DNA of 64,000 nucleotides from JAXLQL01 sp046331625 (lineage in GTDB: Bacteria; Acidobacteriota; Terriglobia; Bryobacterales; Bryobacteraceae), in contig JAXLQL010000004.1 in the NCBI GenBank assembly GCA_046331625.1, positions 248,001 to 312,000 on the forward strand, written 5' to 3'. Below the pieces are notes generated by a model that ran no database searches, had not been told where the DNA came from, and saw only the letters and a list, made by a program, of their open reading frames with translations. This document shows positions 31,288 to 40,456 of this stretch, piece by piece; positions within the stretch are counted from its first letter, which is position 1, and every line of letters starts with the position of its first letter. Both the position numbers and the translations under genes were made by a program.

Positions 31288-31848
31288 TCAGCCGTGGAGT
31301 TCGGCTTCGAGCCAGGCGCGAGCCACGGCCCAGTCACGCTTCACTGTCTTCGGGGAAATCCGGAGCACGTTGGCTGTCTCTTCCACTGTGAGTCCACCGA
31401 AGAAGCGGAGCTCGACGATTTCGGCTTGGCGCGGATCGAGATCGGCGAGGCGGTGTAGCGCGGTCTCGAGCGAGAGCATCTGGACGGCGTCAGCATCCAT
31501 GGCGGCAGCCGCATCGTGGAGCGAAACCTTGTGCGCGCCCGCTCCCCGCTTGCCCGCCGTATGCGCGCGGGCGTGATCGATGAGGACGCGGCGCATGGTG
31601 CGCGCCGCCGCGACATAGAAATGCGCGCGGCTTTCCCAGGCAACCTTCTGGTCACCCACCAGTCGCAGATAGGCCTCGTTCACCAAGGCGGAGGGCTGCA
31701 GGGTGTGGTCGCGGCGCTCTTTACGCATGTAGCCGGTGGCGAGGCGGTGGAGTTCGGAGTAGACCAGTTCCATGAGGCGCTGTTCACACGCGCGGTCGCC
31801 GCCGCGGGCATCGGCCAGAAGCTTCGTGATGTCGCCGTTGTCCGCCAT
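31288..31848 (-). CDS. ECF-type RNA polymerase sigma factor (TIGR02999-like)
   Basis: A 186-residue sigma-70 family protein of the ECF subgroup common in Acidobacteria and Planctomycetes. Region 2 has LMELVYSELHRLATGYMRKER, the linker HTLQPSALVNEAYLRLVG is specific to this subgroup, and region 4 has DLDPRQAEIVELRFFGGLTVEETANVLRISPKTV. These factors usually pair with a Ser/Thr kinase gene; none is next to this one. Its regulon is unknown. Confidence 0.92.
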   Translation of the reverse strand: MADNGDITKLLADARGGDRACEQRLMELVYSELHRLATGYMRKERRDHTLQPSALVNEAYLRLVGDQKVAWESRAHFYVAAARTMRRVLIDHARAHTAGKRGAGAHKVSLHDAAAAMDADAVQMLSLETALHRLADLDPRQAEIVELRFFGGLTVEETANVLRISPKTVKRDWAVARAWLEAELHG

Positions 31849-31916
31849 TCGCGCTCTGGCCAGTGTAGCGAAAACAACACTTGGTGGCTACGTTTGAAAC
31901 AAGATTGGGAGTTGCG

Positions 31917-33947
31917 TCAGTCGTGGGCCGGGGGAGCGAAGCGTTCGAGCTTTTCGGCGAGACGTCCCAAAGTGCCGGTATAGAGATCGGCGATACGGCC
32001 GATGACGATGGCGGCCCGCACTTCCGGTTCACCCGGCTTGGCAGGGCGCAGGAAATCGCCCACCGAGGAACAGCCCTCGCTCGGCCAGGGCATCGGCAGG
32101 GGTGCGAGCTCATCCACCAATCCACGCAAGCTCGCATCGAGGCGCGGCCTCCACTGCGAGAGAGCCGCCTGTGTCTTGGAGGGGTCCTGGTCCAGGAGAG
32201 TTTGGATCGCGCCTGTTTGCGCGATGAGGCGGTTCTGCTCGGGTTCCATGCCACCGAGGCGGCGCAAAAGGTGGAGCCATGCGGGAGGAACCTCGGCGCC
32301 CAGGCGCGCGATGCCGCCCGCGATGAAGCGCAACAGCGCGGGGCAGGCTTGGTGCAGCCGCGCGCTTGCGCTCGCGAAGTTCGCCTCTTCCGATCGGATC
32401 TCGCCGGCCAGCACTGCCGGATCCGCCGAGGCCAATCCGAGCGAAGCCGCGTCAATCTGGAAGCCCGCGTCGACCAGCGCGCTCACCCTGTGGCACATCA
32501 ACAGGCGGTTCATCGCGGTGGCGCCTTCCTCGCTTGGTCCGAGAGCGGCCTCGGCTTCCTTCTTGGACTGCTCGAACCAACCGGCCAGTGCGTCGTCTGG
32601 CGCGGGCTCGCCAACAGCGGGCAGCCGGAGCCAGCATCCGCCATCGAACAAACCCTGAAACAAGCGCCGGCGCGACCTTGCGTATCGAGCCGATTCCAAC
32701 CCTTCGGCGAGGACAGTGTCGTTCGAAACGAGTTGATCCGGCGAGGGAGGCGTTTCCAACATTTGCGCGTAGAAATGTTCCGAGGCGCGGCGCGAGACGC
32801 CGGCGAAATCGCCGAACAATCCGGTGGCGTTTCCGTCGAGGGTGAACACGCCGTCCCAAGCGCGCTCCTCGGCCTTGGCGATGCGTTGGCCAGTGGGCGG
32901 ATGGGAGTCATACATCCCTGGCGACGAGTTCATCGCGTTGACGAGAGCCTCTTCGATCTCGCTCTTGGGGATCTCGCGCAGGTTGGCTTGGATCAGCGCC
33001 GGAAGGTCATTGCCCAAGCGGCCCTTTCGCCAAGCGTCTTGCTGGAACGAGTGCGCCCACTGGTCGGCCAGATCGAGCACGTGGAGTTGGCGCGACGTCT
33101 CGATGAACGTCTTCGACCCGACTGTACGGATCTCGGCTTGATCGGCGTCGAATTCCATCTGGCGCTGCAGGTAGGAACTGATCGCGTGGCCGGCCTGCAT
33201 CAACCGCATCAGCAACCATCGCGAGACTCCGACGCAGAGTCTGGCTCCACCCACCATGATGCCCCCGTGATCGCTTGCCAGGTTGTCGAGCCACTCATCC
33301 CAGGAGTCGCGCAGAAAGACGACGCGTTGAAACCAATAGTTCATCAGCCGGATCACGTAACCCATCCGCATGCCGGCGCCTTGCGAAAAGTGGCCGAACT
33401 CGTGCGCGAGCACGCCGGTGAACTGGCGTAGCGTGAGTCCGTTGACGAGGGGCAAGCCTACGGTGAGCACGAGGTCATTCGAGACGATGCTGAGCAACCC
33501 GCGGCGCAACGAAGCGGCCGCGTTCACGCGCACGTCGATATCGATGCGGCGCGGGCGCGGCGAGCCCAGCATGTCGCAGAGCGATTCCACCAGTTCGAAG
33601 AGCAGGGGCGCATCGGCGCGATCGAGCGGCAACGTATCAGATTCTTTGGGTAGACGCGCTACCAATGGCTTCAAGAGGAACACGATCATCACTGGAGCCG
33701 CCACCAAAGGCGTGGCCGCGATGACGATCAACTTGCCGTTGCGCACGTTCGAAATCACGTAGGGCATCACGGTGGTGGCGTACCACCAGCAGCCCCAGGC
33801 CGAGCCCACGATGAGCGCGACGTAGAGCAGCGGCAGTAGCACCATCGCGAACGCGACGCCCACGACGGCGAGGCGATAGGCGGCCGTGGTCCGCACCGGA
33901 TCGATGCGGCGAGTAAATGCACTTCGAATCTCGGCCTGCGTCAGCAT
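31917..33947 (-). CDS. M48 family membrane metallopeptidase
   Basis: A 676-residue zinc protease. Two membrane segments lie at about 25-56 and 73-97, followed by a folded region and the zinc motif HEFGH at 182-186 (His182, Glu183, His186) within TGVLAHEFGHFSQG. The layout resembles HtpX/Ste24-like M48 proteins with a long C-terminal extension of about 450 residues that has no recognised domain. It probably degrades damaged membrane or envelope proteins. The ECF sigma factor lies 68 bp downstream on the same strand. Confidence 0.88.
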   Translation of the reverse strand: MLTQAEIRSAFTRRIDPVRTTAAYRLAVVGVAFAMVLLPLLYVALIVGSAWGCWWYATTVMPYVISNVRNGKLIVIAATPLVAAPVMIVFLLKPLVARLPKESDTLPLDRADAPLLFELVESLCDMLGSPRPRRIDIDVRVNAAASLRRGLLSIVSNDLVLTVGLPLVNGLTLRQFTGVLAHEFGHFSQGAGMRMGYVIRLMNYWFQRVVFLRDSWDEWLDNLASDHGGIMVGGARLCVGVSRWLLMRLMQAGHAISSYLQRQMEFDADQAEIRTVGSKTFIETSRQLHVLDLADQWAHSFQQDAWRKGRLGNDLPALIQANLREIPKSEIEEALVNAMNSSPGMYDSHPPTGQRIAKAEERAWDGVFTLDGNATGLFGDFAGVSRRASEHFYAQMLETPPSPDQLVSNDTVLAEGLESARYARSRRRLFQGLFDGGCWLRLPAVGEPAPDDALAGWFEQSKKEAEAALGPSEEGATAMNRLLMCHRVSALVDAGFQIDAASLGLASADPAVLAGEIRSEEANFASASARLHQACPALLRFIAGGIARLGAEVPPAWLHLLRRLGGMEPEQNRLIAQTGAIQTLLDQDPSKTQAALSQWRPRLDASLRGLVDELAPLPMPWPSEGCSSVGDFLRPAKPGEPEVRAAIVIGRIADLYTGTLGRLAEKLERFAPPAHD

Positions 33948-33981
33948 GGTTTTTCTTCCATCGGCAGGATCACGCTTTCGA

Positions 33982-34812
33982 TTAGACCACGCCCAGCACC
34001 CAGCCTTCTTGCCGAATTACGATCTGACGCTCGGCGCGGCTCAGAAGCGGGCTGCCGGCGAACATGGGTACTAACTCGCCCTTCTCGTCAAGCGCGGCGA
34101 AGTGTTGCGCAAGCGATCGAACTTGCGCTTGATCTTTGAACTCGCCGCGACGGGGCTTCGGCGGAACCATCGATGGATAAACTTCGGCGAAGATCACGCG
34201 CGGCTCGATGGGGCAGGCCAGTGAAGTTTCGAACGGCCACACGCGGGCGATCTTCCGCAGAGCCGCGCTCTTGCGGAGCCGCCACACGCAGGGGATCCCG
34301 GTGAGCGCCTGGCTGCCCACCGATCCGGCGCCGTAGAGCTTCCAAACGGGCTGCATGCGGCGCATGGTTCGCTCACAGAGCCGCCGCTCGGCGATCGTCT
34401 GCTGGGCGGGCTTTCGTGGACTCAGATTGGGAATCGCCACGCCTCGCGGGCAGCCCCAGAACGGACCTTCTCCATCGAGGCGCCGGTTCCATTCCGCCGC
34501 CACGGCGAAGCGGTTGTTCGCGTTGTCTTTTGCGTCGTGGATGGTGTGCGCGATCGCCCGCCACACCGCGCGCCACTTCGCACCGGATCCGGCAGGATAC
34601 CCGAGTGGAAAATCGAAGCCGCAGAGCGTAGATCCGCGGGCGTTTGCGAGCAACTCGCGGATCTCGCCTTCGGCTTGCGCGCGCGTGGCCGGATTTGCGG
34701 CGATCGGTCGCGCGTAGCGCCGCAGCATGCAATAGCAGATGCTATCCGGGCCCGTCTTGGGAACGCTCGCCGCGCTCCAATCGACGATGAGGTAGTTATC
34801 GAAACGCGTCAT
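33982..34812 (-). CDS. conserved unknown protein with a VDWSA motif (DUF429-like)
   Basis: 276 residues starting at ATG 34812, which overlaps the antiporter stop (ATGA). The N-terminal FDNYLIVDWSAASVPKTGPDSI strand and the CGFDFPLGYP segment resemble RNase H-like folds of the DUF429 type; a specific function is not known. It belongs to the same run as the upstream antiporter and frameshifted methyltransferase genes. A longer start at 34848 is possible but overlaps the antiporter more. Confidence 0.6.
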   Translation of the reverse strand: MTRFDNYLIVDWSAASVPKTGPDSICYCMLRRYARPIAANPATRAQAEGEIRELLANARGSTLCGFDFPLGYPAGSGAKWRAVWRAIAHTIHDAKDNANNRFAVAAEWNRRLDGEGPFWGCPRGVAIPNLSPRKPAQQTIAERRLCERTMRRMQPVWKLYGAGSVGSQALTGIPCVWRLRKSAALRKIARVWPFETSLACPIEPRVIFAEVYPSMVPPKPRRGEFKDQAQVRSLAQHFAALDEKGELVPMFAGSPLLSRAERQIVIRQEGWVLGVV

Positions 34813-36050
34813 CCTCGAGAGGAGCGCGAGCCGCGCTCGAAGCTCCACTTGAGCAGCGGCGGAGTCATCATGGTGGTGAGCATCACCATCACGATCATCG
34901 CCGAGACGAGCGCGGGCGAGAGCACGGGCGCACCGCCGACCTCGAGCGCGGCGCCCATGCTGGCGAAGATCAACCCGACCTCACCGCGTGGGATCATCCC
35001 GATGCCGATCGCCAGCCGGTTCAGGCCCGAGCCCGCAACCAGCCCGCAGACCTGCTTCCCCGCGAAGGCAGCCAGCGTGAGCACGCCGGCGAGCATCAGC
35101 ACCCGCGGCGAGCCGAACACCGAGAGGTCCACCGTAATGCCCATCAACACGAAGAACATCGGAACAAAAATGGTGGCTAATGGTTGAATCAATTCACTGA
35201 TCGGCCGTACGCCCCGCGCCTGGAACTCTTCGTAGTCATCGTCTTCGAGCACGAGGCCGGCCGCGAACGCGCCCACGATCGGCGCCAGACCCAGTGCGTT
35301 GGCGAGCACTGCCATTGCGAAGCAGTAGCTCACCGCGAGCGCCAGCGTAATGCCGTCCACGCGGAACCTCTTCGCGATTTCGAGCACGCGCACGTGGATC
35401 CACCTGCCGAGTACGATCGCACCCACCAGGAATGCCACGGCCTTCATCACGATGATCGCCACCGGACCCGCTTCCACGCGCGCTCCGCCGCCGCCCGCCA
35501 TCGACGTGACCATGCCCGAAACCACCGCGAGCACGATCAAGCCGAGCACGTCATCGGCGACGGCCGCGCCCAGAATGATGCGGGCTTCCGTGGTGTCTGT
35601 ACGGCGGAGGTCACGCAGCACGCGAGCGGTGATCCCGACGCTGGTGGCGGTGAGCGTGGCTCCTGCGAACAGGTGGACGTACCAAGGTTCGCCGGGCAGG
35701 AGCGCGGCCGTGACGCCCACCCCGAGCACCATGGGCGCAATGACACCGACTACGGCAACGATGGCGGCGCGAGCGCCCACGGCCATCAACTCGTGAACTG
35801 TGGACTCGACGCCCACCTGGAACAGCAGCAGGATGACGCCGATCTCCGCCATCAGTTCGAGGCCCGAGTTATGCTTCAGGGATTCGAACGCGTTCACGCC
35901 GGCCAGGGTCGCGTTACCCAGGAGCACGCCCGCCAGCAGTTCGCCGAGCACCGCGGGCTGCCCGAGGCGCTCAGCGAGTTCGCCGCCGAGTTTGGCCGCC
36001 ACCAGTACGATGGCCATGGCCAGCAGAACGGTTACAGGCGCGTGCTCCAA
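34809..36050 (-). CDS. CPA2 family cation/proton antiporter (Kef/Nap-type)
   Basis: A 413-residue integral membrane protein with about 12 hydrophobic spans and family segments LGELLAGVLLGN near residue 37, EIGVILLLFQVGVEST near 70, GAFAAGLVLEDDDYEEF, and the late FGSPRVLMLAGV region. It exchanges Na+ or K+ for protons across the inner membrane. No C-terminal TrkA-N domain is present, unlike full-length KefB/C. It lies between a frameshifted methyltransferase and the VDWSA gene, all reading leftwards. Confidence 0.9.
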   Translation of the reverse strand: MEHAPVTVLLAMAIVLVAAKLGGELAERLGQPAVLGELLAGVLLGNATLAGVNAFESLKHNSGLELMAEIGVILLLFQVGVESTVHELMAVGARAAIVAVVGVIAPMVLGVGVTAALLPGEPWYVHLFAGATLTATSVGITARVLRDLRRTDTTEARIILGAAVADDVLGLIVLAVVSGMVTSMAGGGGARVEAGPVAIIVMKAVAFLVGAIVLGRWIHVRVLEIAKRFRVDGITLALAVSYCFAMAVLANALGLAPIVGAFAAGLVLEDDDYEEFQARGVRPISELIQPLATIFVPMFFVLMGITVDLSVFGSPRVLMLAGVLTLAAFAGKQVCGLVAGSGLNRLAIGIGMIPRGEVGLIFASMGAALEVGGAPVLSPALVSAMIVMVMLTTMMTPPLLKWSFERGSRSSRG

Positions 36051-36053
36051 CTA

Positions 36054-37089
36054 TTAAGATAGCCGAGCTTCGATCACGCACATCGGCGTGTGGGTGGGTG
36101 TGATGGAAACAAGTTGCAAGCCCGCGCTCGCGAACAACGCCTCGAACTCGGAGCGCGTGCGTTCCTTGCCGCCGAGCGTTGCCACCAGCATTTCGATATC
36201 GAGCATCACTTCCGGACCGGGCCGGACTTGATCAGGCACCACCATTTCGAGCAGGAACACGCGGCCCCGCTCCGGATCACAGGCAGCGAGCCCATCGCGC
36301 ATGTAGCCGAGGATGCGGCAGCAATCGGCGTCGCTCCAATCGTGGATGATGTGCTTCATGATGTAGGCGTCGCAGCCCGAGGGAACGCGCTCGAGGAAAC
36401 TGCCGGGTTCGAATTCGATGCGGCCTTCGCAGCCCGTAAAATGTCCGCTGGCTGCCGCGCCCTTTGACGACCGGAGCGAGATCGAACAGCACGCCGCGCA
36501 GGGCGGGACACTTGCGCAGAATGGTGCCGAGCAGGATGCCGTGTCCGCCGCCGGCGTCGGCCATGCGCCGGAATCGCGAGAAGTCATAGACCTCGACGGC
36601 ATCGGCAGCGACCACGGTGGTGAAGTCGGTCATCGCGCGATGGAAAGTTTCGCCCTGCGAGGGACGCTCGGCGAAAAGATCGAAGGCGTGCTTGCCGAAC
36701 GCCGCGGTGACGCCATCGTTGCCGGTGCGAATGCAGTGGTCCATGCGCGAGTAGGCGGCGCTGATCCACTCGTCGCCGAGCATGGTGGCCATGTTGCGCA
36801 GAGAACCGGGAGCGTTCGAACGTAGGAGTTCGCCGACGGGCGTGAGCACGAAGCCGTCTGGGGTCGACGCGAAAACGCCGACAGCCGAGAGCGTCCGCAT
36901 CACGCGGAACAGCGCGGGTTCGTTGACGCCGGCTTGGGCGGCGATTTGCTGGGCGGTCATGGGGCGGCCGTTCATGTGGTCCGCGATGCCGAGGCGGGCA
37001 ACGGCGGAGATGGCGAACGAGACGGTCCGCCCGAAGAGCATTTGGAAGAGGATCTCTTGGGGTTGGGGAGGAGGCTGGGTGTTGGTCAT
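36054..37089 (-). pseudogene. O-methyltransferase (acetylserotonin/caffeate type) with a frameshift
   Basis: The N-terminal part (from ATG 37089, dimerisation domain with ISAVARLGIADHMNGRPM and a winged helix) is in one frame through MADAGGGHGILLGTIL and FDLAPVV; the C-terminal part continues in another frame as GRIEFEPGSF, MKHIIHDWSDADCCRILGYM and EMVVPDQVRPGPEVMLDIEML. Removing one base in the TTT at 36463-36465 (AAA on the coding strand) joins them as VVKGAAASGHF. So the gene has a single extra base, or the read has an error. If real, the product is truncated. It is followed after three bases by the antiporter gene. Confidence 0.8.
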
Positions 37090-37163
37090 GGTCCCTCGTT
37101 TCTGCGGAGTGAAAATCGTGAATACGTTAACTCACGCGCAGATGGATTCATGGAAGGCTCACG

Positions 37164-38180
37164 CTACGCACGAGCCTGCCCCAGGAGGCGAAATTGCGCC
37201 ACCAGCTTCGGATCGGGCGGAGCGGCACTCAAGCAAAACACGCGATCGGTCAGGAGCTCCGATGCCTCTTCGATGCGGTGTACGGACCGATCTGGAAACA
37301 ACACCGTCGCAGCATCAAAAAGGTCCGGCGCCGCGAGGATGTCAGGATAGAATCGCCAGACTCGGCACAGCATCTTCGATGCTTCGAGCAGGGGCACTCG
37401 CAGCTTCCGGGCGACTTCCTTTACAGCCTCGGGGATCTGCATCCTTTTGGGCAACTCCAGAAACGAGCCTCGCACGTGGTCCGTTGCATCGGCCTGTTGC
37501 TTGGCGTACCGTGCGCTGACTTGGACCTCGGAAACCGAGTAATCCATCAGTACGTCATCGAGCACCGTCACTTTGAAGAACCGCAGCCACGACGCCCACA
37601 GCGCGTAGTCCTCGCAGTGCTCAAACGCCGGTGCGTGCGAATACCCACCGAGCGCGGAATACACTTCTTTACGAGCCAGGATGGTGCCATGCGGAAACGG
37701 GCAACCGGTCTTGCCGGCGAACTCGATTGCGTGGCGCCAGTCGCCTCCGCGCGGCTCGTCCCGATCGCGGGAAGGATCCGCAGCGTGGACCAACCTCATG
37801 CCGCCGGCGACGAGCGTGACGTCTGGATCCGCGGCGACGCACTCGCATTGACGCCGCAATTTTCCGGGGCGCCAGATGTCGTCGTGGTCAATGCGTGCGA
37901 TCCATTCATGGCGCGATTGCGTGAGTCCGGCGTTGAGCGCGTAGACCAACCCTTGATTCGAGACGAGCGGGATCAACCGCACGTCTGGACGTTCGAAAAG
38001 CGAGCGTAACTCCGCGCGGGCAGACAGTGCGGGTCGCGATCCATCGTCCACCACGATCAGTTCCACGGGAATGGAGCGCCCCTGTGACATCACTGACTCG
38101 GCCGCGCGCAATAACGCTGCCCCGCCCCGTTCGTCGCGAAAGAACACGGGCAGAATCACGCTGACCCCACTCACCGTCAC
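37164..38180 (-). CDS. family 2 glycosyltransferase
   Basis: A 338-residue GT-A enzyme. It starts with VSVILPVFFRDERGG, has the first acidic motif ELIVVDDGSRP, and the metal-binding motif WIARIDHDDIWRPGKL; the rest holds the acceptor-binding part. GTG 38180 overlaps the previous gene's stop by four bases (GTGA) and leaves the conserved strand near the N-terminus; frames starting further upstream extend into that gene. It is the third gene of a glycosyltransferase run likely used for polysaccharide or glycolipid synthesis. Confidence 0.88.
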   Translation of the reverse strand: MTVSGVSVILPVFFRDERGGAALLRAAESVMSQGRSIPVELIVVDDGSRPALSARAELRSLFERPDVRLIPLVSNQGLVYALNAGLTQSRHEWIARIDHDDIWRPGKLRRQCECVAADPDVTLVAGGMRLVHAADPSRDRDEPRGGDWRHAIEFAGKTGCPFPHGTILARKEVYSALGGYSHAPAFEHCEDYALWASWLRFFKVTVLDDVLMDYSVSEVQVSARYAKQQADATDHVRGSFLELPKRMQIPEAVKEVARKLRVPLLEASKMLCRVWRFYPDILAAPDLFDAATVLFPDRSVHRIEEASELLTDRVFCLSAAPPDPKLVAQFRLLGQARA

Positions 38181-39094
38181 TGCCGAGCCCTCCCGCCTCG
38201 CGTGAGTCGAAGCCATGCGCCCAAGATCCGCCGCGCCGGAGCCATCCAACGCCACGACAGCGACGACTCCAACTCTTCCACTCGCTTGCGCAGCGCCGCG
38301 ATGCGCAACTGATCGGCGACGCGGCTTCCTTCTTCAGGACTGGATCCCAGGCCCACGCTCTGAAGCGCAAGCGCCGATCCCGGCATGCGGAACGACGTGC
38401 GATTGACGTAGGCGCGGACCGCCTCGCGGTTGGCCTTCCAGGTCTCCATGTCGCGGCGATGGACCAGGTCCGCGTCTTTGACGATTCGAAACTCCGAAAG
38501 CGTGTCCGCGAAGGGATGAAAGCGGAGTCCGGCCTCGAGAAGATGCAGCAAGAAATGCCAGTCATCCAGATACTGCATGTGCTCGCCGGCCATGACGCCG
38601 CATTCTCTGAGGGCGCTAGCGCGAACCGCAAATCCGTTGTTGGCGATGAAGTTTTCGTGGGCGAGGTACTCGGGTCCTCTTTGCGCGAATGCGGCCACCG
38701 GACTCACTCCCGGCTCGCGTTTGTTTGACCGCGCGTAGATGACGTCGCTCGCAGTGGCCTCGAATGCGTCGGCCATCACGCGAGTGAAGAAGGGATAGAT
38801 GACGTCGTCATCGTCGAGCAGGAACACGTACTGAATTGCCGGATCCTGCAAACAGTGCCGCAGGCCGATGTTCATTGGATAACCGAGGCGGCGCGAAGTG
38901 TCGGGGGCGTGCAAGAGCGTCACGCCCGGGCAGCGGCCGCGAACGCGCTCGAGAACTTCCGCGCCGCCGTGCACCACCACCACAGGAACGCACGCGAGCT
39001 CCTGCAGGCGGATCGATTGCAACGCTTCGTCGAGGCCCTGCGGGCGCGCGCCGGTGGTTCGCACGATGGCGGCGAATGCTGGTTTCGCGGTCAT
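38177..39094 (-). CDS. family 2-like glycosyltransferase
   Basis: A 305-residue GT-A enzyme. The N-terminus FAAIVRTTGARPQGLDEAL is followed by a DDDD motif in YVFLLDDDDVIYPFFTRVM, the nucleotide-sugar and metal site; later QYLDDWHFLLHLLEAGLRFH fits the catalytic part. ATG 39094 overlaps the stop of the upstream gene (ATGA). A basic C-terminus (SSLSWRWMAPARRIL) resembles the tails of membrane-associated transferases. Confidence 0.85.
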   Translation of the reverse strand: MTAKPAFAAIVRTTGARPQGLDEALQSIRLQELACVPVVVVHGGAEVLERVRGRCPGVTLLHAPDTSRRLGYPMNIGLRHCLQDPAIQYVFLLDDDDVIYPFFTRVMADAFEATASDVIYARSNKREPGVSPVAAFAQRGPEYLAHENFIANNGFAVRASALRECGVMAGEHMQYLDDWHFLLHLLEAGLRFHPFADTLSEFRIVKDADLVHRRDMETWKANREAVRAYVNRTSFRMPGSALALQSVGLGSSPEEGSRVADQLRIAALRKRVEELESSLSWRWMAPARRILGAWLRLTRGGRARQ

Positions 39095-40395
39095 TGCGCG
39101 CACTCGCGGTAGAGGTCGTGGACGGTCTCGGCGACACGGTCCCAGGTGTATTTCTCGAGAACTTTCTTTTTCCCGGCCTGGCCCATCGAGTTACGCAACG
39201 CCGCATCGCCTAGAAGGAGATTGATCCGTTGGGCGATGGATTTCGCGTCAGAACAAAGGAACCCATCCACGCCATCGTCGATCAGCGATGCGACGGCGGG
39301 ACAGTTGACATTGCCGATCACCGGCTTGCCGCGCGCCCAAGCTTCCAGGAAGACGAGTCCCAAACTTTCCACCTCCGATGGGGAAACGAAAACGTCGCAG
39401 GCGTCGAAGGCGTCCCACAGGTCGTCTTCGCCCAGGCGGCCCAGGTAGCGCACGCGCGGCGCATTCACAGGCTGGCGATCCACATCCTCGCCCACCATTA
39501 CGAGTACGGCGGCGGGGTCTTGCACCCATTGCATTGCTTCTACCGCGAGGTCATAGCGCTTTCCGCTTTCCTTGCGGCCCGCAAACAAAATCAGCGGAAC
39601 GCGTTGGAGGCCGTGTTTCGCTCGGAACCGCGCCCCTTGAACCCGGCCGTCACAAAGTGCGCCGGGATGGACGCCTCCGCGGATCTCGACGGTCCTCGCG
39701 CCGGGCCAGATGCGAGCCAGATGCTGCGCGGTGTATCCGGTCAACTCGAGCACTGCGTTGGCACGCACAAGCGCCTCTCCTTGGATGCGCGAGTTACTCG
39801 GCAGGTCATTGGCGTGAAAGAAAGGCAGCACCATCACGGGTTTGTTTCGCAGTCTCGCGGCCCAGACGACTACGGGCACGAGCAACAAAGGCAGGAACGA
39901 TACCAGAACGACGTCGGCCCGCCGCAGCGCTCCCCACAGCGCGAGGAACAAGCCGATCGAGAGCGGTCCACGGCACAGGAGCGCGAACCAGTCGCTCGCG
40001 CGATTCTGGGCCGCCATGATTCGATGGCACTCGTCGGGAGAGTGCCGCGCTTCGGCCAGACCAAGGCGCCTTCGCTCCCGTTGGACATGCCACTCGAACA
40101 GGTATTGCGCCGCTTTTCCCACGATTCGCGGCGCCGCAAGCGGTGTACGGTAGTGGCGTACGGTAATGCCGGGCTCAACCGGACCGGGGGCGTAGTCAGG
40201 CCAGGCGAGCGCAAAGCCACCCTTCCACTGGGCGCCGCGTGCGCGCGTGGTGAGGACCTCGATCTCCACGCCCTGGTCCGCCAAGGCACGAGTCAATTGG
40301 TAGGCGTACCGCTCCGACCCGTTGGCAAGATCCTGCCCGAACAGGGGAAACACGTGAAGCGCGCGAATTGTTTTGGAACTCACTACCGGGAGCAT
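39091..40395 (-). CDS. family 4 glycosyltransferase
   Basis: A 434-residue GT-B enzyme. The N-terminal half begins RALHVFPLFGQDLANGSERYAY, with a G-rich donor-binding loop; the C-terminal half has LILFAGRKESGKRYDLAVEAM and the retaining-GT4 signature DVFVSPSEVESLGLVFLEAWARGKPVIG near residue 335-365. First gene of the three-gene transferase run, which overlaps step by step (ATGA, GTGA). Confidence 0.9.
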   Translation of the reverse strand: MLPVVSSKTIRALHVFPLFGQDLANGSERYAYQLTRALADQGVEIEVLTTRARGAQWKGGFALAWPDYAPGPVEPGITVRHYRTPLAAPRIVGKAAQYLFEWHVQRERRRLGLAEARHSPDECHRIMAAQNRASDWFALLCRGPLSIGLFLALWGALRRADVVLVSFLPLLLVPVVVWAARLRNKPVMVLPFFHANDLPSNSRIQGEALVRANAVLELTGYTAQHLARIWPGARTVEIRGGVHPGALCDGRVQGARFRAKHGLQRVPLILFAGRKESGKRYDLAVEAMQWVQDPAAVLVMVGEDVDRQPVNAPRVRYLGRLGEDDLWDAFDACDVFVSPSEVESLGLVFLEAWARGKPVIGNVNCPAVASLIDDGVDGFLCSDAKSIAQRINLLLGDAALRNSMGQAGKKKVLEKYTWDRVAETVHDLYRECAQ

Positions 40396-40456
40396 CAGTT
40401 TACCAAGGCAACCGATGTTATCGGCGGGTTCCGGAAACAGTTTCTCCGTCGAAGCG

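Noticed and set aside
35184..36062. 292-residue plus-strand open frame
   Set aside because: Antisense to the antiporter; His/Arg-rich.
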